Source: Prevotella sp. CAG:732 (GTDB taxonomy: Bacteria > Bacteroidota > Bacteroidia > Bacteroidales > Bacteroidaceae). From it: a DNA stretch of 64,000 nucleotides. Position numbers and translations under genes: made by a program. This document shows positions 29,052 to 39,100 of this stretch, one piece after another. The notes beneath the pieces were generated by a model. The model had not been told where the DNA came from. It searched no databases and saw only the letters and a program-made list of their open reading frames with translations. The number at the start of each line of letters is the position of its first letter. Within the stretch, counting starts at the first letter, position 1. The stretch is taken from positions 5,045-69,044 of the forward strand of contig FR893235.1 in assembly GCA_000436035.1 (NCBI GenBank), written 5' to 3'.

Positions 29052-29759
29052 TTATTTCTTCATCTTCTGCATCACGATATAGCAATGCCAGATGCGCCAG
29101 AAAGCAGTGATGTTTGCCAATACGGCGATGAGAATCATGCCACCTGCAAGCCACCACATGTTGCCGGTGATACCCGTGAGCATGGCTGTGACGGCAGTAA
29201 CAACCACACGCTCAGGACGTTGCATCAATCCTACCTTGCACTCGATGTCCAAACCCTCGGCACGAGCACGTACATAGCTCACCATCACCGAACCAATCAT
29301 GGCTGCGAAGGTGACAATGCCCATCCAGAACCATTCGCCCACATGATCCATGCGGATGAAGGCGAGACAGATACCGAAGAGGCTCACCAGTTCGCTGTAT
29401 CTGTCGAGTGTGCTGTCCCAAAGTGCTCCGAAGAGGCTGCTCTTGCCGCTCATGCGAGCCAAGCGGCCGTCCATCATATCGAAGAGACCGGCAGCGAGGA
29501 TGATGAAGCCGCCCCAACCTATCTCTGTCATACAATCTGGATATGTAAGTCCGGGGATGATGTCGGGAGTTACGTCAGGGGTCAATGTCAGAACCCCCAA
29601 TTTCCATGCCGCATCGATGAAGAATGCAGCAGCGACGATGTTGCCGATGAAACCTACGAAGGTCACGATGTTTGGCGTGATATGCAACTTGATCATCATC
29701 TTGATGATAGGGTTGATGATCACGTAGATCACTTTCTGTAAGAAATCTCTATAATTCAT
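29052..29759 (-). CDS. CDP-alcohol phosphatidyltransferase, probable phosphatidylinositol-phosphate synthase
   Basis: 235 residues, six hydrophobic segments. The family signature D(x2)DG(x2)AR(x8)G(x3)D(x3)D is complete, starting at DMMDGRLAR and ending ALWDSTLD. These aspartates bind the metal and CDP-diacylglycerol. In this neighbourhood the acceptor is most likely inositol-3-phosphate, giving phosphatidylinositol phosphate, the precursor dephosphorylated by the PgpA-like enzyme. Phosphatidylglycerophosphate synthase is the main alternative. It lies 76 bp upstream of the PAP2 synthase gene. Confidence 0.82.
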   Translation of the reverse strand: MNYRDFLQKVIYVIINPIIKMMIKLHITPNIVTFVGFIGNIVAAAFFIDAAWKLGVLTLTPDVTPDIIPGLTYPDCMTEIGWGGFIILAAGLFDMMDGRLARMSGKSSLFGALWDSTLDRYSELVSLFGICLAFIRMDHVGEWFWMGIVTFAAMIGSVMVSYVRARAEGLDIECKVGLMQRPERVVVTAVTAMLTGITGNMWWLAGGMILIAVLANITAFWRIWHCYIVMQKMKK

Positions 29760-29805
29760 GTTTTTATATCTTAATTCTTTTCTTTATGTTCTGTCTTGAT
29801 AGTCT

Positions 29806-30228
29806 TTATGGTTGCTGAGGCTTGAAAACAAACTTCCGCTGCCCAGGATAGTTGACGAGCACTGCCACGAGAAATGCCACCACGCACTTCGGTATCATGT
29901 AGTGGATATTGATGTGCTCACTATGGTTGATGATTTCGGTGAGGGCGATGGTGCCGCCCGAATTGAGGAACCAGCTGATGCCCCAAATCACAAAATACCT
30001 CCAAGCCACGCTGCGCTTCCTGCGATGGGAGTCGCCGAAGACGTAGCGATAGTTGAGGCAACAGTTGGTCACGCCTCCTGCCATCACGCCGATGGCGTTG
30101 GCGAGTCCGTAATATATGCAGATGACATCCGAGAGGAGGAAAGCCAGCCCGAAATCCACTACGGATGCGATGGAGGCAGTCAGCTCCGCCTTGGCAAATG
30201 TCACCAGTTCTGTCTTAATCTTACTCAT
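29806..30228 (-). CDS. GtrA-family membrane protein
   Basis: 140 residues with four hydrophobic segments and the GtrA pattern: TFAKAELTASIASVVDFGL at the N-terminus and VTNCCLNYRYVFGD in the middle. GtrA proteins help flip polyprenyl-linked sugars or act in cell-surface glycan synthesis; in the Bacteroides inositol-lipid cluster the corresponding gene has no proven role. The gap to the phosphatase gene is 21 bp and to the transferase gene 46 bp, consistent with one transcript. Confidence 0.82.
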   Translation of the reverse strand: MSKIKTELVTFAKAELTASIASVVDFGLAFLLSDVICIYYGLANAIGVMAGGVTNCCLNYRYVFGDSHRRKRSVAWRYFVIWGISWFLNSGGTIALTEIINHSEHINIHYMIPKCVVAFLVAVLVNYPGQRKFVFKPQQP

Positions 30229-30249
30229 TCTTTACTCTTCGTTTTTCAC

Positions 30250-30795
30250 TTAAAAAATAGCCCACGCTATTTTGATGATAATCATGGTGATGGCAGCATA
30301 GATGCCACCCAATAAGTCGTCAGCCATGACATAGAAAGCCCCTTCCTTTCGGTCCAACTTCTTGATGCCAAGCGGTTTCACCATATCGAAGAAGCGGAAG
30401 AGCACCAAGGCTATCACTGCCCACCACCAGGAATCTCCAGGTGTGCCGTTGCTAGTGAAAGGCACGAGGAGGGAGAGGGGAATCCATACGCCAGCCATCT
30501 CGTCGATGACCACACGGCTAGGGTCTTCGCCCCAATAAGGTTGGAGTTGCGCAGTAGCCCAAGTTCCGGTAATCGTGGAAAATATCACGAGGAAGAAGGT
30601 GACGCTCTGCAAGTCGGTGCCACAAAGCGTTCCGCTGATGCCGCCCCAGTAAGCCATTGCCGTCCAAATCAATGTGGCGAGCACGGAGCCTGCCGTTCCC
30701 GGTCCCCAAGGCCAGAAACCGCTGCCCAGGCCAGTGCCAACGATCACGGGCAGTAGAGGCGGACGCTCATCGGTCAGATTTCCTTTATTGTTCAT
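30250..30795 (-). CDS. PgpA-like phosphatase, probable phosphatidylinositol-phosphate phosphatase
   Basis: About 181 residues from the ATG at 30795. The PgpA signature GTGLGSGFWPWGPGTAGS lies near the N-terminus, followed by DPSRVVIDEMAGVWIPL with the conserved Asp-Glu and several membrane segments. PgpA removes the phosphate from phosphatidylglycerophosphate; the paralogue in inositol-lipid clusters acts on phosphatidylinositol phosphate. The frame stays open to 30897, but that adds 34 non-family residues running into the promoter box at 30891, so the later start is preferred. It is the first gene of the cluster. Confidence 0.78.
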   Translation of the reverse strand: MNNKGNLTDERPPLLPVIVGTGLGSGFWPWGPGTAGSVLATLIWTAMAYWGGISGTLCGTDLQSVTFFLVIFSTITGTWATAQLQPYWGEDPSRVVIDEMAGVWIPLSLLVPFTSNGTPGDSWWWAVIALVLFRFFDMVKPLGIKKLDRKEGAFYVMADDLLGGIYAAITMIIIKIAWAIF

Positions 30796-30890
30796 TTCTT
30801 CTATATATAATGTATTGTGGAAATGAAGTCCGAGGGGTATCAAGAGACCTAGACATGGTTTGCCTGATTTCCAAGTCTTCTTCATTTCAG

Positions 30891-30902
30891 CCTGCAAAAT
30901 TA
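30891..30902 (-). promoter_or_regulatory. -7 box for the inositol-lipid cluster
   Basis: TAATTTTGCAGG on the minus strand fits TAnnTTTG, about 95 bp upstream of the chosen phosphatase start. It shows that the cluster transcript begins directly in front of the phosphatase gene. Confidence 0.55.
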
Positions 30903-31019
30903 CGCTAAAAAAACAAATAAACCAAATAGTTTTGCCTCAAATGTACGAATAGACCCTAAAATTCAATGAAAAAACTAAATATTTATAATAGTTTTCGTCT
31001 CTTTTCGGATAAAAAGATG

Positions 31020-31028
31020 TATCTTTGC
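31020..31028 (+). promoter_or_regulatory. -7 box for the DUF5686 gene
   Basis: TATCTTTGC, exact TAnnTTTG match, 80 bp before the ATG at 31108 and divergent from the inositol-lipid promoter. Confidence 0.65.
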
Positions 31029-31107
31029 ACCCGAATTTGAAAGAAGGGGGTGCGACGGCATCCTTACACATTATATATAATAAGGTATTATTTTTAAAAA
31101 GATTATA

Positions 31108-33669
31108 ATGAAGGATTGTAAACAGAAGATATTCATGTTCCTTACACTCTTGGTGTTCTCTCTCTGCTCTATGCAGATGATGGCGCAAGAGAAAATCACG
31201 GGTCGTGTCATCGACGAGGACGGATTCGCCGTATCGTATGCCAGCGTGCAATACCGTGGGCATAAGATAGCTGTGTCGAGTGATGGAGAGGGAAAGTTTA
31301 CCATCGACAAGCATCCGGGATGGGTGCTCACCGTGAGTGCATTGAGCTACAAGTCGCAAACCGTACAGGTGACCGACAAGACCCATTTTATCGAGGTGAA
31401 GCTCAAGGACGACAGCCATAAGCTTACCGAGGTGGTGGTGAAGACCAAGCGTGGCAAGTACTCCCGCAAGGAAAATCCTGCTGTGGAGCTGATGCGCCGT
31501 GTCATCGCTGCCAAGAAGAAGACCGACCTCACCAATCATGATTATTATCAGTACGATAAGTACCAGAAGATAACGTTGGCACTCAACGACTTGAAAAAGG
31601 AACAGCTCGAAAACAAGTTCTTCAGCAAGCGTCAGTACCTCCTCGACCAGGTGGAGACCTCTCCTTATAATGGCAAGCTTACCCTGCCTGTCAGCATCGA
31701 CGAGACCGTATCGCAGCATGTGTATCGCAAGGACCCTAAGACCGAGAAGGACATCATCAAGGGTCAGCAGAGCAATGGTATCGGACAGGTGATTCAGACA
31801 GGTGAGATTCTCAATACCGCCCTGAAGGAAGTTTTCACCGATGTCGATATCTATGACGACTATGTGCGCTTGCTCCAATATCCGTTCCCTTCGCCTATCG
31901 GCAGAACGGCTATCTCCTTCTACCACTTCTATTTGGAGGACACCGTCTATGTGGAGCGTGACCTCTGCTATCACCTCCAATTCATCCCTGCCAACTCGCA
32001 GGACTTCGGTTTCCGAGGCGAACTGTATGTGCTGGCAGACAGTACCTTGCATGTGAAGAAGTGTAACCTCACCATCCCTCACAAGTCGGACGTAAACTGG
32101 GTGAAGGACATGAAGATAGAGCAGGAATATACCAAGCTCGACAATGGCGAGTGGGTACTCTCCAAGGACGATATGGTGGCTGAGTTGCATGCCAACAGTG
32201 TGCTGCAAGACCTCCTGGTGGTCAGGAACACCCGACTTACCGACTATGCCTTCGACGCACTGCCGAAGGTACTCTTCAAGGGTAAGGCGAAGGTGCGGCA
32301 CGACATAGATGCCATGAACCGTGATGAGGCTTATTGGAACAAATATCGTCAAGTGGATTTGACCAAGAGCGAGTCTTCGATGGATAGTTTCATCCATCGC
32401 ATGGAGAACTCCAAGGGCTTCAAGTGGATCATCCTCGGCGTCAAGGCTTTGATGGAGAACTATGTAGAGGTGGGCAGTGGCACCGATGGCAAGAAGAGCA
32501 AGTTTGACCTCGGACCTATCAACACCTACATCTCCAAGAACTATGTGGACGGCATCCGTCTGCGTCTCGCAGGACGTACGATGGCGGCACTCAACCCTCA
32601 CTTCTTCTGGAGCGGTTATGCTGCATATGGTACGAAGAGCAATGACTGGTACACCGGACATGAGTTCACCTATTCTCTGAACAAGAAAAAGAACAGTCCG
32701 TTTGAGTTCCCAATGCGCAACCTCACCTTCGAGGTGGCACGTGACATCATGTCGCCTTCCGATGACAACCTGTTGCACAACAAGGACAACATCTTCATGA
32801 CCTTCCGTGCTGCCACGCAAGACGAGATGTTCCTCTACCATCGCCAGAGGTTGAGTTTCGTCTATGAGACCGATTGGGGTTTCCGCTTCAACACGAGTCT
32901 TCGCTTGCAGAGCAACCGTACTGTGGGCAACCTCCATTATTATAAGATGGATTCCACCGAGGTGAAGAAGATTCGCATGGCGGACCTCACCGTGGGCATC
33001 AATTACAACCCAGGTGTCACCTATGTCAACACCAAGCAGCAGCGCTTGCCTATCAACCTCGATAGTCCTGAGATTGGTATCACGCATACCATGGGCTTCA
33101 GTGGTTTCTTGGGTGGACAATATAAGAGCAACATCACCAAGGTGAGCATTTACAAGCGCCAGTGGCTCGGCAGTTGGGGTTATCTCGACTTCCACGCCAA
33201 CGCACAGGCACAGTGGAACAAGGTTCCATTCCAGATGCTCATCATGCCACCTATCAACCTCTCTTACTTCGAGCAGGAGGAGACCGTGAGCATGATGAAA
33301 GACTGGGAGTTCTTGAACGACCGTCAGGTGTTCTGGGCTTTGTCTTGGGATATGAACGGAAAGCTCCTGAACCGCATCCCGCTCATCAAGAAACTGAAGT
33401 GGCGTGAGTGGCTTGCCATCAAGGGAGTGTATGGTCACTTGACCGACAAGAACAACCCGTTCTTGGAGAAAAACAAGAATGACGACACCATCTTCCTGTT
33501 CCCTAAGGGTTCAGATGTTATGGGCAATACCCCATACTGGGAGTGCGTGGTCGGAGTGCACAACATCTTCAAGTTCTTCGCCGTCGAGTACGTGCGCCGT
33601 CTCACATACATCAACCGCCCTGGCATTCACAAGGGAGGTGTGAGATTCAACTTCATGATGTCATTCTAA
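31108..33669 (+). CDS. DUF5686 outer-membrane protein with carboxypeptidase-regulatory-like N-domain
   Basis: 853 residues. A signal peptide (cleaved near MMAQ-EK, residue 27) precedes a CarboxypepD_reg-like beta-sandwich (about 28-115: ITGRVIDEDGFAVSYASV). The remainder is the DUF5686 region, rich in beta strands with aromatic ends and closing in FNFMMSF, a typical barrel C-terminus ending in Phe. It is therefore most likely an outer-membrane barrel without a SusD partner. The function is not known. A hairpin lies just after the stop codon. Confidence 0.82.
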   Translation: MKDCKQKIFMFLTLLVFSLCSMQMMAQEKITGRVIDEDGFAVSYASVQYRGHKIAVSSDGEGKFTIDKHPGWVLTVSALSYKSQTVQVTDKTHFIEVKLKDDSHKLTEVVVKTKRGKYSRKENPAVELMRRVIAAKKKTDLTNHDYYQYDKYQKITLALNDLKKEQLENKFFSKRQYLLDQVETSPYNGKLTLPVSIDETVSQHVYRKDPKTEKDIIKGQQSNGIGQVIQTGEILNTALKEVFTDVDIYDDYVRLLQYPFPSPIGRTAISFYHFYLEDTVYVERDLCYHLQFIPANSQDFGFRGELYVLADSTLHVKKCNLTIPHKSDVNWVKDMKIEQEYTKLDNGEWVLSKDDMVAELHANSVLQDLLVVRNTRLTDYAFDALPKVLFKGKAKVRHDIDAMNRDEAYWNKYRQVDLTKSESSMDSFIHRMENSKGFKWIILGVKALMENYVEVGSGTDGKKSKFDLGPINTYISKNYVDGIRLRLAGRTMAALNPHFFWSGYAAYGTKSNDWYTGHEFTYSLNKKKNSPFEFPMRNLTFEVARDIMSPSDDNLLHNKDNIFMTFRAATQDEMFLYHRQRLSFVYETDWGFRFNTSLRLQSNRTVGNLHYYKMDSTEVKKIRMADLTVGINYNPGVTYVNTKQQRLPINLDSPEIGITHTMGFSGFLGGQYKSNITKVSIYKRQWLGSWGYLDFHANAQAQWNKVPFQMLIMPPINLSYFEQEETVSMMKDWEFLNDRQVFWALSWDMNGKLLNRIPLIKKLKWREWLAIKGVYGHLTDKNNPFLEKNKNDDTIFLFPKGSDVMGNTPYWECVVGVHNIFKFFAVEYVRRLTYINRPGIHKGGVRFNFMMSF

Positions 33670-33679
33670 GAGAAAATAT

Positions 33680-33715
33680 ATACCCATGTGCAGCGTTCCG
33701 GCAGCACATGGGTAT
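33680..33715 (+). terminator. Hairpin after the DUF5686 gene
   Basis: Perfect 12-bp arms ATACCCATGTGC and GCACATGGGTAT around a 12-nt loop, 11 bp past the stop codon. There is no U tract, so termination would need Rho or be weak. Confidence 0.55.
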
Positions 33716-33728
33716 CATCATATATGAG

Positions 33729-33776
33729 CGATACATATCAACAATGTAGAAAATCATAAAACGATACATATCAACA
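33729..33776 (+). promoter_or_regulatory. Two 15-bp direct repeats upstream of the LuxR-type gene
   Basis: CGATACATATCAACA occurs at 33729-33743 and identically at 33762-33776, 33 bp apart start to start (three helical turns), the second ending 27 bp before the ATG. This is a candidate operator for the regulator encoded downstream or another factor. Confidence 0.5.
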
Positions 33777-33803
33777 TAGTAGGACTTAATAATCAGAGAG
33801 ACA

Positions 33804-34442
33804 ATGAGAATATTACTAGCAGACAGACAGGATATTACCCGTGCCGGCATGATTTACATCTTGCAAGGCATTGAGGGAATGGAATGGAAATATACCGAGG
33901 ACAAGGCTGAACTGATGCTTGCCTTGAAGGATAATGACGATACCGTGGTGGTACTCGACTACACTTCCTTCGACATCAATGATGCCGATGAACTCCTCAT
34001 TCTCCAGCAACGATTCACGCATACCAGATGGTTGCTCTTCAGTGAGGACTTGAGTGCCGACTTCGTGAGAGTGCTCATCGCCAGCAGTATGCAGTTTAGC
34101 ATTCTGCTCAAGGAGAGCCCGATGTCGGAGATCAAGGAAGCGATGAAGTTCTGCATCCATGGCAATCGTTACATCTGTCAGCGTATGACCGAGGTGCTTC
34201 TGGCTCCATCTCAGGATGTGGAGGAGAAAATCAACTTGACCAAGACGGAAACGGAGATATTGAAGGACATCGCCCTGGGTATGACAACCAAGGAAATCGC
34301 CGAGAAACGATTCTCCAGTTACCATACGGTCAATACGCATAGAAAGAATATCTTTAGAAAGTTGAACGTCAACAACGTTCATGAGGCTACGAAATACGCT
34401 CTTCGAGCAGGTCTCGTCGATACTGCCGAATATTATATCTAA
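33804..34442 (+). CDS. LuxR-family response regulator
   Basis: 212 residues: an N-terminal receiver-like domain (about 1-120) and a C-terminal GerE/LuxR helix-turn-helix (about 145-205) with LTKTETEILKDIALGMTTKEIA and YHTVNTHRKNIFRKL. The receiver keeps a phosphoacceptor candidate Asp52 (VVVLDYTS) and a Lys near residue 109, but its N-terminal acidic pair is reduced to ADRQD, so phosphorylation may be weakened or replaced by another signal. No sensor kinase gene is adjacent. Confidence 0.82.
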   Translation: MRILLADRQDITRAGMIYILQGIEGMEWKYTEDKAELMLALKDNDDTVVVLDYTSFDINDADELLILQQRFTHTRWLLFSEDLSADFVRVLIASSMQFSILLKESPMSEIKEAMKFCIHGNRYICQRMTEVLLAPSQDVEEKINLTKTETEILKDIALGMTTKEIAEKRFSSYHTVNTHRKNIFRKLNVNNVHEATKYALRAGLVDTAEYYI

Positions 34443-34445
34443 TGC

Positions 34446-34547
34446 GACTAGGAGTATAAGCTGATGGGACTAGGAGTGTAAGGCGATGGGGCTAGGAGTG
34501 TAAGGCGATGGGACTAGGAGTGTAAGGTGATGGGACTAGGAGTGTAA
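34446..34547 (-). repeat. 22-bp tandem array C (4 units plus partial, inverted relative to A)
   Basis: Units start at 34446, 34468, 34490, 34512 with a partial at 34534; the core reads GACTAGGAGT, the reverse complement of the core in array A. It starts three bases after the LuxR-type stop codon, as array A does after tamL. The rest of the 34443-35008 gap holds the LacI operator, the promoter/hairpin element and otherwise AT-rich sequence. Confidence 0.92.
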
Positions 34548-34797
34548 TTCCATGTGTGTTTTTAGCTAAAAATATGCAGTTCAGAGGAAAACGTTACGCT
34601 CTGCACGGCATCATGGAATGCTCTGCACGACATTCGCTCTTGCTTAGCAAGGTGCAAAAAAATAGGCTTAAGTTTGTCTCCCGACAGACCTAAGCCATTC
34701 TTGTTTCTAACTAACTTATTATCAACTATTCATTACTTTCGACTGCAAAATTAGTGCTTTTTTAGGAATATTATTTCTAAATTACCTAAAAAACACA

Positions 34798-34811
34798 CGT
34801 AAACGTTTGCG
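34798..34811. promoter_or_regulatory. LacI-family operator candidate
   Basis: CGTAAACGTTTGCG is a near-perfect palindrome centred on AAACGTTT, the typical LacI/GalR-family half-site geometry with a central CG. It lies 18 bp upstream of the first -7 box (34829) of the lacI-type gene, consistent with autoregulation. Confidence 0.55.
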
Positions 34812-34828
34812 AATTCGGGAAAAAAATG

Positions 34829-34916
34829 TATCTTTGCAGAAGATAAGCTGCATTCGGCAATTTGAAAGCAAGCTTTCATTGCGCTCATTTGCATTATCTT
34901 TGCAAAAGATAAGCTG
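34829..34916 (+). promoter_or_regulatory. Duplicated promoter box with hairpin element upstream of lacI-type gene
   Basis: TATCTTTGC occurs at 34829 and again at 34895, each followed by A(G/A)AAGATAAGCTG-like sequence, so a 66-bp unit is partly duplicated. Between them lies a hairpin with TGAAAGC and GCTTTCA arms. 75 bp (34829-34903) match 63204-63278 at about 64 of 75 positions. Confidence 0.6.
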
Positions 34917-35008
34917 TACCATAGCGCTCGCTAGCTGTCAGCTGATAGAAATAAATCCAACATAAAATAAAACTTAGGAGATTGCTCTTGGTAGCAAGAC
35001 TGTAATTT

Positions 35009-36031
35009 ATGAAGCAAAGAAGAACATCTTTGAAAGACTTGGCAGATCGCCTGGGAGTCAGTATCGCCACCGTGTCGCGCGCCTTGCGCAACAGTCACGA
35101 GGTGGGCGAGGAGATGACCCAAAAAGTGAAACAGCTAGCCAAGGAACTCAATTATAGACCTAACCCCTTTGCACAGAGCCTTCGCAAGGAGGCACCTCGT
35201 GTTATCGGTGTCATCGTGCCTAACCTAGTGACACATTATTATGCAGCCGTGCTGGATGGTATAGAAGACTATGCCTCTAAGTGTGGATATTCTGTCATCA
35301 GCGCCAATAGTCACGAAGACCACGTGAGAGAGGAGAAAGCACTTGATAACTTTCTCGATATGCACGTGGAGGGTATCATCGCCTGCCTGGCGCAAGATAC
35401 CGTCGATTATTCCCATTTCGAACAGTTGCATAAGATGGGTGTGCCACTCGTCTTTTTCGCCCGTTGCTGCTTGGAGGACAAGTTCTCACAGGTGGTAGGC
35501 AATGGTGATGTCGCAGCCCAAGAGGCTACCCAGCACTTGATAGAGACAGGAAGCAAGCGCATCGCCTTCATCGGCGGTCCTAACCACCTCGACATGGTGC
35601 GCCGACGCAAGCATGGCTACCTGGAGGCACTTCGTGACAACCATATTCCTATCGACCGCAACCTCGTGGTATGCGACAAGATAGACTTTGACGTGGCACG
35701 CAACGCCACCCTCAAACTCTTGGAGAGCGAGCATTGCCCTGATGCCATCCTCGCCTTCAATGACATCATCACCTACGCTGCCTTCGACGCCATCAAGGCC
35801 AAGGGCTTGCGCATCCCACAGGATGTCGCCATCATCGGATTCACTGATGGAGACACCGCCGCTTTCGTTACCCCACGACTGAGTGCCATCATGGACAAGG
35901 CACACGAGCAGGGTACCAAGGCTTGCGAACTCCTCATGAAAAACATCAATGGTGACGAAAAGGTACACAAGGTGGTAGTGCCTATGATTTTGAAGATACG
36001 AGAAAGCTCCGAGAAGGACGCTGCATCGTGA
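35009..36031 (+). CDS. LacI-family transcriptional regulator
   Basis: 340 residues. The N-terminal helix-turn-helix TSLKDLADRLGVSIATVSRAL is followed by the hinge helix region NYRPNPFAQSLR and a periplasmic-binding-protein-like effector domain (VIGVIVPNLVTHYYAAVLDG to the C-terminus). It probably binds a sugar or sugar phosphate. A LacI-type palindrome lies in its own promoter region. The hybrid two-component gene follows 101 bp downstream, suggesting both control the carbohydrate genes to the right. Confidence 0.9.
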   Translation: MKQRRTSLKDLADRLGVSIATVSRALRNSHEVGEEMTQKVKQLAKELNYRPNPFAQSLRKEAPRVIGVIVPNLVTHYYAAVLDGIEDYASKCGYSVISANSHEDHVREEKALDNFLDMHVEGIIACLAQDTVDYSHFEQLHKMGVPLVFFARCCLEDKFSQVVGNGDVAAQEATQHLIETGSKRIAFIGGPNHLDMVRRRKHGYLEALRDNHIPIDRNLVVCDKIDFDVARNATLKLLESEHCPDAILAFNDIITYAAFDAIKAKGLRIPQDVAIIGFTDGDTAAFVTPRLSAIMDKAHEQGTKACELLMKNINGDEKVHKVVVPMILKIRESSEKDAAS

Positions 36032-36132
36032 GACTCCTTTCATAAAAAAACAAACTACAGAAAGCTACAGGACTCTCTGGAGCGATGATAAAAATACATA
36101 AACCTAAAGATATAAACTAAAACCAAGATAAG

Positions 36133-39100
36133 ATGATGAACTATTTGCGACTATTATATGCCAATCTGGTTTTGCTGCTGCTGGCGGTGCCTGCCTATGG
36201 TAACCTCTCGCAGCAGTTGAACTTGGAGTTCAATACCCTCACCAATCGTGACGGACTCAGCAATGGGCAGGTCAACTGCATCCTCCAAGACAATAGGGGA
36301 TATATGTGGTTTGCCACCCAGTCGGGTCTCAACCGCTTTGACGGTTTTCGCTTCAGGAACTTCTTTAATAAGAACTTGGATGAGAAGACCATTCCCAACA
36401 ACTCCGTGGATGACATCCAGCAAGACTGGAAGGGAAACCTCTGGATTCATACCGGTGTAGGCTATTGTATCTACCAGTATGACAAGGAGACTTTCGACCG
36501 CCATCCTGAGAAGTGGCTCAGCTCCGTCGGCGTGAATGGTACTATATATAAGGTGTTCATCGACTCCAACAAGAACTTCTGGTTTATGCTCTACGACCAA
36601 GGTTGTTGCTTCGTAGAAGGACAGACCTTGAAGAGCCACCTTTTCTCTTATAAGGATATGGGTATCAAGAAGGGAGAACTCGTATCTTCCATTACCGAAC
36701 AGCATGGCACAGCCGTGCTCTCCTTCAACAATGGAACGCTCTGCCGCATCGATGGTATCCACAAGAAGGTGCTCTGGACCAACCCTTACCTCACCCAAAA
36801 CCATCCCAACAAGGATGATGGTACTTTCAGCTTTATCGACAGTCGCAACAACTATTGGGTGCTCACCAATGGCGAAGCCTATATCTATTGCTCTGCCCAG
36901 AAAAAGTGGTACGTAGGTATGCATGCCTTTATGGATAACCAAAAAGTGGCTATGCCTACCCGCGAGAGAGTGCTCATCAGAGACATCGCCACCTCGAAGG
37001 ATGGAAAAACCTGGATTGCCACCGACCACTTGGGACTCTTGGTGGTAGATTATGCCCATAAGATATGTCACCAATTCATCAAGCATGACAACATACCGGG
37101 TTCTATGCCCGACAACTCCCTCCAGAAAGTATATATCGACCGAAACCAAGCTGTATGGATAGGTACCTATAAGAATGGTGTGGCATACAACTCGCCATCC
37201 TTCACCAAGTTTAATACCATCGACTTAGGTGATGTTTGCACCATCACGCAAGATAAGTTGGGCAACTACTGGTGTGGTACCAATGATGCCGGTATTGTAT
37301 GCTATAATCCGAAGACCGGACTCCGCATCAACTATGGCATGGCACAGACTGGCTTGAGTTCCAATATCGTGGTGAGCAGCATCACGATGAGCGATGGCAC
37401 GATGTACTTTGGTACCTTCAATGGAGGTATGGCACGCTATCGCAATGGTGAATGGAAGAGCTTCCAGGCTTCGCCGAATGGTCTGGCTCACCAGAGTGTG
37501 TGGGCTTTTGGCGAGGATAAGTACCATCGACTCCTCATCGGAACCTTGGGAGGCGGTGTGCAGATTTTCGACCCGAAGACCGAACGATTTATCAAGACCC
37601 TCAACCTCGACAACTCGAAGATTTCATCCAACTATATCAGTTCGTTCTGCAATCTCCCTAGTGGCAATGTGCTCATCGGACACTCGCAAAACGTGAGCAT
37701 CTTGGATGTCAACAACTTCTCGTTGACCAACCAAAACACGACCAAGGGCGGTATGACCTTCCCAAGTCCTTCCATCAACGATGTAATCGTGGATAGCCGT
37801 GGCATCTGTTGGATGGCAACCCCTGCCGGCATGACGATGTACGACCCTGACAATGGACAACTGGAGATCATCAACGAACTGAATGGTACGCAAGGAGCCG
37901 TGGGATGTGCAGTCGTGGAAGACCAGCAGAAGACCGTATGGCTCATCTCTGAGTTTATCGTCACCCACGTGCAACTCACCAAGAACAATAAGAACAAGTG
38001 GGAGTTGAACATGACCAGTTATAACTCGATGGATGGCTTGCAGGAACATCAGTTCAACTATCGTTCGGCTTATCTCTCCCCAAATGGCGACCTTGCCATC
38101 GGCGGTCAGGATGGTATCAATATCATTCATACCAAGATGGAGCGCAATGCCAATCGCCACGTGAAGGCACTCTTCAGTGGGCTCGTGCTCTTCGACCATC
38201 CTCTGATGGCAGGCGAGGAGTATGAAGGTAGGGTCGTATTGGAGAGTTCCTTGGAGTCTAGCCGAAAGCTCGACCTGAACTATAAGGACAATGCCTTCAC
38301 CATCCAGTTGTCTTCGAGCGATGTCACCGTGCCTTCTCGCAACCGCTTCCTCTATCGTATGGAGGGAGTCACCGACAAGTGGATGATGACAGCCTCTGGT
38401 CGTCCGGAGGTAACGTTTACCAATCTCTCGCCGGGTTCTTACACCTTGCAGGTGAAGGTGGTGAATGGCGATGGTACGGTGTGTGACGACATCAGTGAGT
38501 TGAAAATCAATGTCAATCCTCCTTTCTATCTCTCCATCTGGGCATTGATGGTGTATATCCTCTTGGCTTGTGGGGCAGTCTATCTCTATCGCAAGCGTGC
38601 GCTCGACCGACAGAAGATGCTGTTCGAACGTGAGAGAATGGAGGCTAACATCAAGAAAGATAGGGAGTTGAACGAACTGAAGCTCAACTTCTTTACCAAT
38701 GTGAGCCATGAGCTTCGTACACCATTGACCCTGATTATCTCTCCTCTGGTCAGCATGATCAAGAGGGAAGACGATGAGGACAAGAAGCGCAAGTTGACGC
38801 TCATCCATCGTAACGCCGAACGCCTTCTCAATCTCGTCAACCAGATACTCGACTTCAGAAAGATAGAGCAGAACAGTGGTAAGTTGACCTTGACCCAGGT
38901 GGAGGTGGTATCCTTTATGGAGAACATCTGCCGCTCCTTCCAGGTGTTGGGCAACAACAAGATACAGTTGGTGTTCACTTCCACCTTCAAGAAGCTTGTC
39001 ATGTCTTTCGATGTTGATAAGGTGGGCAAGATTATCAACAATCTGTTGAGCAATTCCTACAAGTTTACCCCAGATGGCGGTAGTGTGTCGGTGAGTCTCG

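Noticed and set aside
30796..30897. N-terminal extension of the PgpA-like protein
   Set aside because: The extension reaches the promoter box, has no family similarity and would start at or before the transcription start.
30937..33438. An 833-codon open frame on the minus strand
   Set aside because: It is antisense to the DUF5686 gene, which has a signal peptide, family domains and a promoter. The antisense frame is a by-product of codon bias and encodes a low-complexity Leu/His/Val-rich product.
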